From the NCBI GenBank assembly GCA_938073845.1, contig CALJEO010000058.1, positions 1 to 6,128 of the forward strand: a DNA stretch of 6,128 nt, in the 5' to 3' direction. Numbering within the stretch: the stretch's first letter is position 1; each line of letters starts with the position of its first letter. The translations under genes were made by a program, and so were the position numbers. Positions 1-5,543 of the stretch are shown one piece after another. Origin of the DNA: an uncultured archaeon. Lineage in GTDB: Archaea > Korarchaeota > Korarchaeia > Korarchaeales > Korarchaeaceae. Under the pieces are notes generated by a model that did no database searches, had not been told where the DNA came from, and worked only from the letters and a program-made list of their open reading frames with translations.

Positions 1-2117
1 GAGAGGCCCTTCAGGCCCAGAACTTCGCTAACCTAGATCCAAGTAATGTGGCTGCAGCTAAGGCTAGGCTAGCGTCAATAACGAGTTGGATGATCCAGCA
101 GGCTGCAGATGGGTCCTGGGGCTCAGATATCAGCGGGAGGCTCGCTGATGTCTACTTCACATCCCTTGCTGTGAGGGCCATAGCCCTAGCAATAGCCTCG
201 GGGAGCCTGCCCAAGGAGAGGCTTGGCGCCCTCTCAGGCTCAGTCTCAAAGCTGATAAGCTTGCAGGATAAGGGAGGTGGGTGGAGCAGGATACCCCAGG
301 CTGACATATTTCAATACAAGCAGCCGACACCCATCGTCACGGCTGCTGCGCTTAAGGCGCTCCTCGCGGCTAAGGAGGCAGGCCTCAGGGTACCTGATGA
401 TAGCATAAATAGGGCCCTGAGCTACCTGGCTGCCACAGCAAGCAGGTCAGGGGACATGGCCTACTGGGAGGAGCCCAATTATAAGGCGCTTTACGTCACG
501 GGCGAGGTGGCTGATGCGATAGCTGAGGCCCTATATCAGGGCTATGCCTTCGATACCTCATTGCTGAACGCCCTGATAGGCTACTTGGATGCGAGCGTGA
601 GGAAGGCCTACTCCTCCGGAACGCATGACTACATGACCGCCTCTGCGCTGAGCGCGCTGGCCAAGTTCTCCTCCCTAGGATACCTGGAGACGGATAAGCT
701 CATCAATAACTATGGAGCAGTGATAGTGGACCTAGCCAACACGATAAGGCCTGACGGCCTCTTCACGGACTTCCCATTCATCTGGCTCAGGTACTCCTAC
801 ACATACCCCTACGTCGCTGTCTTCGCGAACTGGCTGAGGGTATCCTCCGTCTCCTCCACGGCTTACTTCGTCGGGGGCTACGGTGGCTCCCCAACAGTGC
901 TCGTTGAGGGCACCTCCCTAAACCTCAAGGTGAGCGCCGCGAACAGGATATCCAAGCCCCTCTCCCTAACAATGGCCATCTCTGTTCAGCCCCCCGCCTC
1001 ACTCCTTGACAAGGGGGAGGCGAGGTTCAGCCTGGACGGGGGGAAGGAGAGGGAGTTCACCTTCAGGATAGCTGCGCCGGATGGCTTGCCCTCAGCTCAG
1101 AACGTCAGCGTTAAGATAATACTGAGGGAGGCCAACTCAAGCAAGCCTATATTCGCGAAATCCCTCCCATTGAGGCTCGTCAGGAACCCCGTGCTGAACC
1201 TCGAATCAAAGGTGGTCTCACCGACATCTGTCCAGTTGAGGAAGCCGATCAACGTGACCCTCACGTTCTCGAACAGGGGCGATCTGCCTATAACAGACCT
1301 CACCTTCGTGGAGAAGCTGTCCTCAGGCTTCGAGCTCGTCACGACGTTCCAGGGGAACGGCACGGCCCTGGTGACATCGACTAGCAGTTTGGGGAGCTAC
1401 GTCATGCCTCAACCTCTCGCTCCAGGCTCCAAGGTGACCTTGGTGTATCAGGCGATGCCTGTGGATGTCCCTCCCGGCCCCCAGACCGTTTCGACGACCT
1501 TCATGATGTACACTGATGCGAGGGGGGAGAGGCACAACGTCAGCAAGGAAGTGAAGGTCACCGTGCTTAGGCCCTACCTGGTGTTCTCATCGAATGTCTC
1601 CTCCCTGAGAATGGAGTGGGATGAGGAGAGGGTGCTCCTCATAGCTATATCGAACGTGGGCAACGAGGACGCGACTGAGTTGAGCGTCAAGCTGTCCACT
1701 GGCGAGGGCCTCTCCCTCAACCTGAGCATGCTCCCCAAGGAGGTGATGTACAGGCCAAACCCGGACGGATCGCTCTCGCTCAGGATGGATAGAGTTGCCT
1801 CTGGCAGCACGGTCACGCTTCCCGTCAAGGTCAGGGCGACCAACTTCTACCCCTCTCACGAGCTCGGCAGCTTCATCACCCTAAGCTACGAGTACAAGGA
1901 CGCCCTGGGGAGGAGCATCTCCGGTTACTCGGGATCAAACATAATTAAGGTGGTTTTGGTGGTCTCCAAGACCTTCCTTTACATAATATCAGCTATTTTG
2001 CTGCTGCTTGCCGTACTTATAGCGATAAGGATAAGGAACAGGGCGAGAGCGAGCTCCAGAAAGAACATAATCCTCGGGGAGAGGAGGAAGAGGGGGAGGA
2101 TACCCTTTGAAAGCTAA
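1..2117 (+). CDS. Large cell-surface protein, 3' part: TED-like alpha/alpha toroid, Ig-like stalk, C-terminal TM anchor (5' partial)
   Basis: The reading frame is open from base 3, so the gene starts upstream of the window; the GTG at 48 is probably an internal Val codon. Numbering from that codon, residues 1-260 look like an alpha/alpha toroid: WMIQQAADGSWG (14-25) and LISLQDKGGGWS (69-80) are spaced like QW-type toroid repeats, and a following segment (AALKALLAAKEAG and an RALSYLAA helix) closely resembles the thioester-containing domain (TED) of bacterial alpha-2-macroglobulins. Residues about 273-376, 377-505 and 506-630 look like beta-rich Ig/CARDB/DUF11-type domains. A hydrophobic helix at about 643-660 is followed by an Arg/Lys-rich tail, which predicts an extracellular protein anchored at its C-terminus. 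About seven N-x-S/T sequons are present. No GCGEQ thioester motif is visible; in this family it lies near the start of the toroid, so it could be upstream. An alternative is a prenyltransferase/cyclase-like toroid without a thioester. The domain class is fairly secure but the function is not. The gene overlaps the next one by 11 bp. Confidence 0.85.
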   Translation, partial: EALQAQNFANLDPSNVAAAKARLASITSWMIQQAADGSWGSDISGRLADVYFTSLAVRAIALAIASGSLPKERLGALSGSVSKLISLQDKGGGWSRIPQADIFQYKQPTPIVTAAALKALLAAKEAGLRVPDDSINRALSYLAATASRSGDMAYWEEPNYKALYVTGEVADAIAEALYQGYAFDTSLLNALIGYLDASVRKAYSSGTHDYMTASALSALAKFSSLGYLETDKLINNYGAVIVDLANTIRPDGLFTDFPFIWLRYSYTYPYVAVFANWLRVSSVSSTAYFVGGYGGSPTVLVEGTSLNLKVSAANRISKPLSLTMAISVQPPASLLDKGEARFSLDGGKEREFTFRIAAPDGLPSAQNVSVKIILREANSSKPIFAKSLPLRLVRNPVLNLESKVVSPTSVQLRKPINVTLTFSNRGDLPITDLTFVEKLSSGFELVTTFQGNGTALVTSTSSLGSYVMPQPLAPGSKVTLVYQAMPVDVPPGPQTVSTTFMMYTDARGERHNVSKEVKVTVLRPYLVFSSNVSSLRMEWDEERVLLIAISNVGNEDATELSVKLSTGEGLSLNLSMLPKEVMYRPNPDGSLSLRMDRVASGSTVTLPVKVRATNFYPSHELGSFITLSYEYKDALGRSISGYSGSNIIKVVLVVSKTFLYIISAILLLLAVLIAIRIRNRARASSRKNIILGERRKRGRIPFES
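2092..2100 (+). promoter_or_regulatory. Ribosome binding site for the overlapping small membrane-protein gene
   Basis: GGGGGAGGA lies 6 nt before the TTG at 2107, inside the last codons of the upstream gene. It matches the archaeal anti-Shine-Dalgarno (CCUCC) and supports TTG as the start. Because site and start codon sit inside the upstream reading frame, translational coupling is likely. Confidence 0.7.
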
Positions 2118-2694
2118 GGCAGCTTTTGTAACGCTTCTGGTCCTGACCCTGGCTCTTTTGCTCACGATCCTAGCTCTGATGCCCACGATGAGACCTCCAG
2201 AAAAGCCAAAGGGTAGCTGGAAGGTAACTATAGCCTATCCACCAGCTGACCGGCTTCCGGGAGGGATAGCCCTCTCCTCATACTCAATAACGATGTGCCT
2301 GAGCTTCTTCTCCGAGGGGAAGTTGAATGAGACGAACCTGGCCGTTGGGAGCCTTAGCGAGGTTGAGAGGGGGAACGTGACTGTGGTGATAAGGCTAGCC
2401 GATGAGACCAGCGTGAGGGTTTTCACCAGCAACTCCACCGTTTTAGTTCAGGGGAAGGATCAGGAGGGGCTCTTCGCAGCAACGGATAGGCTGCTGCTCG
2501 CGGTGGCTGGAGAATATGCCATCGACCTGGATAGCTCCAGGAGCTACCTGAGGGTGGTGCACCCATCCAGGGGTCATCAGGTCGGGCTCCCCTGGCTCGG
2601 TGGCTACAGTTTGAGTCAGGTGAGAGGAGTTCCGGTTCACTTCGAGGGGAACGTTGACCTGAGGAAGTTCCTGTTGGGACCCCTCTCCCCTTAG
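2107..2694 (+). CDS. Small membrane-anchored extracellular protein of unknown function
   Basis: This 195-residue protein starts at TTG, 6 nt after a strong purine-rich binding site, and overlaps the end of the TED-like gene by 11 bp, so the two are probably one operon and translationally coupled. Residues 6-25 are a strongly hydrophobic helix after a short Lys-containing start (MKAKAAF), followed by a Pro-rich linker. This reads as an N-terminal anchor or uncleaved signal with the rest outside the cell. The outer part carries three N-glycosylation sequons (N74, N90, N109). Residues 91-137 form a beta-strand/helix unit (VTVVIRLADE, then VLVQGKDQEGLFAATDRLLLAVAGEY spanning 112-137). A similar strand-G-x5-L-x-A-A-x-R-L pattern seems to me to occur in archaeal S-layer-like proteins, but I cannot name a family. 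Its position suggests a partner of the upstream surface protein. The stop codon lies 2 bp from the 3' end of an opposing tRNA gene. Confidence 0.85.
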   Translation: MKAKAAFVTLLVLTLALLLTILALMPTMRPPEKPKGSWKVTIAYPPADRLPGGIALSSYSITMCLSFFSEGKLNETNLAVGSLSEVERGNVTVVIRLADETSVRVFTSNSTVLVQGKDQEGLFAATDRLLLAVAGEYAIDLDSSRSYLRVVHPSRGHQVGLPWLGGYSLSQVRGVPVHFEGNVDLRKFLLGPLSP

Positions 2695-2696
2695 AA

Positions 2697-2771
2697 CGGG
2701 CCCGGGGGGACTTGAACCCCCGACCTGCGGCTTAGAAGGCCGCCGCTCTGTCCTTGCTGAGCTACGGGCCC
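2697..2771 (-). tRNA. tRNA-Arg (anticodon UCU)
   Basis: Read on the minus strand this 75-nt gene folds into a complete cloverleaf. The acceptor stem GGGCCCG pairs with CGGGCCC, with discriminator G. The D-arm is GCUC/GAGC with a 10-nt loop containing GG. The anticodon stem GCGGC/GCCGC encloses the loop CUUCUAA, giving anticodon UCU, which reads AGA and, by wobble, AGG. The variable loop is AGGUC, and the T-arm GGGGG/CCCCC encloses UUCAAGU. There is no intron. CCA is not encoded (TTCT follows the discriminator), so it must be added by the CCA-adding enzyme. The GC-rich stems suit a thermophile. Arg codons in the neighbouring genes are mostly AGG, so this tRNA, perhaps together with a CCU isoacceptor elsewhere, would serve the commonest Arg codon. 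A TATA-like element lies about 26-36 bp upstream of its 5' end. Confidence 0.97.
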
Positions 2772-2797
2772 ACCCATATACGTCTATCATCGAAATC

Positions 2798-2805
2798 TTA
2801 ATTAA
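2798..2805. promoter_or_regulatory. Divergent TATA-like element between tRNA-Arg and the second surface-protein gene
   Basis: The 65-bp gap between the tRNA 5' end (2771) and the ATG at 2837 contains one AT-rich island, centred on the perfect palindrome TTAATTAA. Its centre is about 30 bp upstream of the mature tRNA 5' end on the minus strand and about 35 bp upstream of the ATG on the plus strand. Both distances suit an archaeal TATA box, so the element may serve both directions. On the plus strand this would put the transcript start close to the ATG, implying a short leader or leaderless mRNA. No clear BRE was picked out. Confidence 0.55.
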
Positions 2806-2836
2806 TAATGGGTGCTTGAGGTAGGCCCGGGTCGAG

Positions 2837-5020
2837 ATGAAGCTGAGGTTAATAACGTTACTCATGGTGTGCCTGCTCACGCTGCACCCCCCCTCGCTGG
2901 ATGCTCAGGAGGTAAGGTACGACTGGCTCGGCCTGACCGTGAAGGAAGGGGTCCTGATGGATCTACCCGGTGGCTACAAGCTTCACGCCAAGATAGAGAA
3001 CGCCACACATCCTGCTCGTTATGTGGTCAAGGCCCAGGTTTACAAGGGGAGCATGGACAACCCCTGCCTGACGGGGGGCGGGGTTTGGGCACTCATGGAG
3101 GCAGCTGGGCCTATCCCAACGAGGGCGAAGATAGTTGTGAGGGAGAACTGCCCGTTCGATGTGGGAGGGAATATACTCTACAGGATCATAGTGAAGGGTG
3201 ATGAGAGCAGCAGGGAGAATAAGACGATAGCCTTCGACATATTGGACTCTATCTACTCACCAGATGCCAATCTAACGCTCAGCATGGGCTTCCCCAAGGT
3301 GAAGGAGTTCGATGCCCCGAGCTCGGAGGTGAGGATACCCTTGACCCTGAGGAACGAGGGGCCAGCTCAGGTGAGCTGGGTCAAGGTCACCGCTTACTGG
3401 GAAAGGAGAGAGGGGGAGGGTCCGATAAACCTGACTCAATCAATCCCCACGCCATCTTTCAAAGGCCCAGGTAGTGCTAACTTCTCCTTCGGCGGTCTCA
3501 AAGCGGGCGAATCTCACAGCCTGGATCTAACTTTCAGGGCCGGCCCCGGGGAGTATAAGTACGGTAACTACACGGTTAGGTTCAACGTGCTCTATGGAAC
3601 ATCCTTCAAGTACGAGGGCTTCAACGAGACCAGGAAGGTTAAGATATACAGATATGACCCCAACGCGTACAAGGTGGTCAGCGATAGCGTCAAGCTGATC
3701 TTCGGGCTTAAGTACAAGGGACGCACCGGAAACCCGGCGGTGCAGATAGTCGCTGAGAGGCCCACAGGGGATCTGGAGGTGGAGGAGGGCACCCCCATCT
3801 CCTTCAGCTTCTACCTCCAGAACGTGGGGGCCGACTCAGCCTACAACGCAACGATAAGGGTGAGCGTTAACCCCGACCTACAGGCTGAGATAACGGCACC
3901 TTCAAGCGTAGCCGGAAAAACGTTCCCGATAGTTGTGACTAAGGAGATGCCCCCCAAGGCAAAGACTGAGAAGGTGGAGTTTAGGATAGTTGTGCCAAAG
4001 GGCTCGGGAGGCACGATATACAGGGTGAACATAACAGCGGGCTACTTCGACATAAGGAACAAGTACTATGAGGCATCGCGTTCCTTCGCGATAAGTGTTA
4101 AGCAGCCTGGAATATCTAAGCTTTACGTGACGAAGACGATATCCCCCTCCACAGTACCCGTGAACGGTACCATAGAGGTAAGCGTGATCGTTAGTAACAA
4201 CGGTACCGCTGCAGCCACTAACCTGCGCGTGGAGGACGACTTCCCAAGGGACATCTTCAAGCTTGTCTCAGGAGATACGAAGATTTCCGCGAGCACTCTA
4301 GCTCCAGGTGGCGTTCTCGCGTTATCTTACAAGATAAGGGCCGTTAGGGAGGGAATAGCTACATTCGGATCCGCTAAGGTGACTTACGTGGATCCCATGG
4401 AGGGTCAGAAGACGATCCTATCCACGATGAAGTCACCTGTGGTCGTCACGATAGTCAAGCCCGATCTCTCAGCGAGGGTGGAGGACGTGCCCCCAAACGT
4501 CACCGTCGTCAACTCCCTGGTTGAGTTCTCCCTCTACCTGATAAATAGGGGGAACGGTGATGCTAAGAAGCTCAACGTCGAGCTCGAGTTCAGCCCCGGC
4601 CTCTACATGGTGAACCCGCCCACGGTGAACAGGGGTGAGGGTGTGGTCTGCGAGCAGCCCACCTGGGAGCCAGGTGAGAAATCGGTCAGGCTCAAGCTGA
4701 GCTGTGACACGGTGAAGCCTCAGGGTTTCCTGAAGATGATAATCACGCTGAAGACCCAGACTACCGGGAGGCAGTGGATAAGGGTCAACGGGATCTCCTA
4801 CCTCACCCCAGATGGCTCATCAACCCTAAGCCTTCCAACAGCTTCCTACAACTACGACACCGTTGTAGTTACTCCCTTCGAGACTAGAATCTTCTATCTA
4901 TCGATATTCACTTTCTCAGTCATCTTGGTAGCTATGTTCGTCATAGGAGTCACCAGGGGGTTCGGCCTCAGGGTAGGGGGGAGGATGGGCAGGAGGAGGC
5001 CCGGCGCCTTCGAGGGATAA
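2837..5020 (+). CDS. Secreted, C-terminally anchored surface protein with tandem Ig-like (CARDB/DUF11-type) domains
   Basis: The 727-residue product begins MKLRLITLLMVCLL, a classic signal peptide with a plausible cleavage after A23 (LDA-Q). An in-frame stop at 2822 rules out a longer start. Residues 24 to about 135 form an unrecognised N-terminal domain containing C77 and C105. Four beta-rich segments of roughly 120-150 residues follow (about 136-285, 286-422, 423-540, 541-675), with the N-G-T/N-x-G turns typical of CARDB/DUF11 domains; C605 and C623 lie in the last. A hydrophobic helix at 685-705 and an Arg-rich tail end the protein, so it should be held at the membrane facing outward, as in COG1361-type S-layer-related proteins. 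It has about twelve N-glycosylation sequons. Its two C-terminal domains plus anchor resemble those of the protein at the window's left end. An SD-like GAGGT (2818-2822) lies 14 nt before the ATG, too far to be convincing, so a short-leader or leaderless mRNA is plausible. A structural or adhesive envelope role is inferred. Confidence 0.88.
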   Translation: MKLRLITLLMVCLLTLHPPSLDAQEVRYDWLGLTVKEGVLMDLPGGYKLHAKIENATHPARYVVKAQVYKGSMDNPCLTGGGVWALMEAAGPIPTRAKIVVRENCPFDVGGNILYRIIVKGDESSRENKTIAFDILDSIYSPDANLTLSMGFPKVKEFDAPSSEVRIPLTLRNEGPAQVSWVKVTAYWERREGEGPINLTQSIPTPSFKGPGSANFSFGGLKAGESHSLDLTFRAGPGEYKYGNYTVRFNVLYGTSFKYEGFNETRKVKIYRYDPNAYKVVSDSVKLIFGLKYKGRTGNPAVQIVAERPTGDLEVEEGTPISFSFYLQNVGADSAYNATIRVSVNPDLQAEITAPSSVAGKTFPIVVTKEMPPKAKTEKVEFRIVVPKGSGGTIYRVNITAGYFDIRNKYYEASRSFAISVKQPGISKLYVTKTISPSTVPVNGTIEVSVIVSNNGTAAATNLRVEDDFPRDIFKLVSGDTKISASTLAPGGVLALSYKIRAVREGIATFGSAKVTYVDPMEGQKTILSTMKSPVVVTIVKPDLSARVEDVPPNVTVVNSLVEFSLYLINRGNGDAKKLNVELEFSPGLYMVNPPTVNRGEGVVCEQPTWEPGEKSVRLKLSCDTVKPQGFLKMIITLKTQTTGRQWIRVNGISYLTPDGSSTLSLPTASYNYDTVVVTPFETRIFYLSIFTFSVILVAMFVIGVTRGFGLRVGGRMGRRRPGAFEG

Positions 5021-5031
5021 AAGTTAAAATA
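5016..5031 (+). promoter_or_regulatory. Candidate TATA box for rpl12
   Basis: An AT-rich stretch (ATAAAAGTTAAAATAG) overlaps the stop codon of the surface-protein gene, about 32-47 bp before the preferred rpl12 start. It is the only AT-rich island in the short gap and sits where an archaeal TATA box giving a short leader would be. Readthrough from the upstream gene is also possible, since no T-run terminates it. Confidence 0.5.
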
Positions 5032-5050
5032 GTGTGGTACCGGAGGGAGT

Positions 5051-5057
5051 GAGGTGA
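5051..5057 (+). promoter_or_regulatory. Ribosome binding site that decides the rpl12 start
   Basis: GAGGTGA closely matches the complement of the 16S rRNA 3' tail. It leaves 5 nt to the ATG at 5063 and 11 nt to the ATG at 5069. It overlaps the in-frame GTG at 5054, which argues that this GTG is part of the binding site and not the start. Confidence 0.65.
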
Positions 5058-5062
5058 ATCGC

Positions 5063-5371
5063 ATGGGAATGGAGTACATATATGCCGCTCTCATGCTTCA
5101 CGAGGTTAAGAGGAAGGTTGAGGCCCATGATCTGGAGCAGGTGCTCAGGGCAGCTGGCGCTGAGCCCGATCCGGCTAGGGTAAAGCAGCTAGTAAGTGCT
5201 CTCTCGAACGTCAACATAGATGAGCTGGTGAGTCAGGCGAGTGTAATGCCAGCCCCGGTGGTGGCTCCAGCGCCCGTAGAACAGAAGGAGGAGAAGAGGG
5301 AAGAGAAGAAGAAGGAGGAGAAGGAAGAGGAGGAGGCAGCTCTAGCGGGCTTAGGAGCACTGTTCGGTTAA
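5063..5371 (+). CDS. rpl12: Archaeal ribosomal stalk protein P1 (L12/L12p)
   Basis: This is the acidic stalk protein of the large ribosomal subunit; dimers bind P0 (L10) and recruit translational GTPases. The start [14 protein letters not shown] carries the MEYxYAALxLH opening typical of archaeal P1. The product is 102 residues from the ATG at 5063, the usual family length of about 100-110. Residues 1-60 are the helical dimerisation and P0-binding domain; 62-72 ([11 protein letters not shown]) are the Ala/Pro hinge; 73-91 are a Glu/Lys run; and 96-102 (GLGALFG) are the conserved tail that contacts elongation factors. A GTG at 5054 would add three residues and the ATG at 5069 would remove two; I prefer 5063 because GAGGTGA ends 5 nt before it, though family alignment could favour 5069. 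The usual upstream partners (L11, L1, P0) are absent, but alaS follows on the same strand. Confidence 0.96.
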   Translation: MGMEYIYAALMLHEVKRKVEAHDLEQVLRAAGAEPDPARVKQLVSALSNVNIDELVSQASVMPAPVVAPAPVEQKEEKREEKKKEEKEEEEAALAGLGALFG

Positions 5372-5372
5372 G

Positions 5373-5377
5373 TTTTT
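5373..5377 (+). terminator. Oligo-T terminator after rpl12
   Basis: Five T residues begin one base after the rpl12 stop codon. Archaeal RNA polymerase terminates at short T runs without needing a hairpin, so this could end the rpl12 transcript. A short CCCCA/TGGGG inverted repeat (5382-5392) follows. With only five Ts, partial readthrough is possible. Confidence 0.45.
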
Positions 5378-5400
5378 CATCCCCCAATGGGGCTCACTCT

Positions 5401-5428
5401 CAGGCTGAGACTCAGCCTGGAGGCCTCC
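5401..5428. repeat. Two abutting palindromes in the rpl12-alaS gap
   Basis: CAGGCTGAGACTCAGCCTG (5401-5419) is an inverted repeat with 9-bp arms around one central base. It is followed directly, sharing one base, by the perfect 10-bp palindrome GGAGGCCTCC (5419-5428). They lie after the rpl12 T-run and about 75-100 bp before the alaS TATA box. In RNA the first would give a stable hairpin; as DNA either could be a regulator site. The 172-bp gap (5372-5543) otherwise contains the TATA box at 5504-5510 and no recognisable RNA gene or convincing ORF. Confidence 0.6.
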
Positions 5429-5503
5429 GAGACCAATAGCTAGCATAACGGGTTCCGCGCTCCCTTGACCGCTGCCCCAGCACATCCCTGGCGATCGATC
5501 TCG

Positions 5504-5510
5504 TTATAAA
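5504..5510 (+). promoter_or_regulatory. TATA box for alaS
   Basis: TTATAAA lies in an otherwise GC-rich gap, 33 bp before the alaS ATG. By archaeal spacing rules transcription would start near 5530-5535, giving a leader of roughly ten bases. This suggests alaS has its own promoter and is not solely dependent on rpl12 readthrough. Confidence 0.65.
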
Positions 5511-5543
5511 GGGGTTCTAAGTGAGGCTCCGGGTGCGGTAACG

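Noticed and set aside
2697..2831. Repeated GGGCCC/GGCCCGGG strings at the tRNA ends and near 2824, possible integration-site duplication
   Set aside because: The tRNA copies are the two sides of its acceptor stem, and the third match is only 8 bp of GC. No tRNA 3'-end copy or integrase is visible.
2443..2880. A 145-codon minus-strand ORF spanning the tRNA-Arg gene
   Set aside because: It runs through a complete cloverleaf and is antisense to two well-supported genes; its product has no recognisable character.
2812..3201. A 129-codon plus-strand ORF in another frame over the start of the second surface protein
   Set aside because: The overlapping frame has a clear signal peptide and domain structure, while this one is Gly/Arg-rich with no recognisable pattern.
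5387..5443. An 18-codon ORF (MGLTLRLRLSLEASETNS) in the rpl12-alaS gap
   Set aside because: It has no ribosome binding site, its codons simply read through the palindromes, and it lies just after a T-run terminator.
5372..5543. C/D-box or H/ACA guide RNA in the gap
   Set aside because: No RUGAUGA C box is paired with a CUGA D box on either strand, and no convincing H/ACA hairpin precedes the ACA near 5480.
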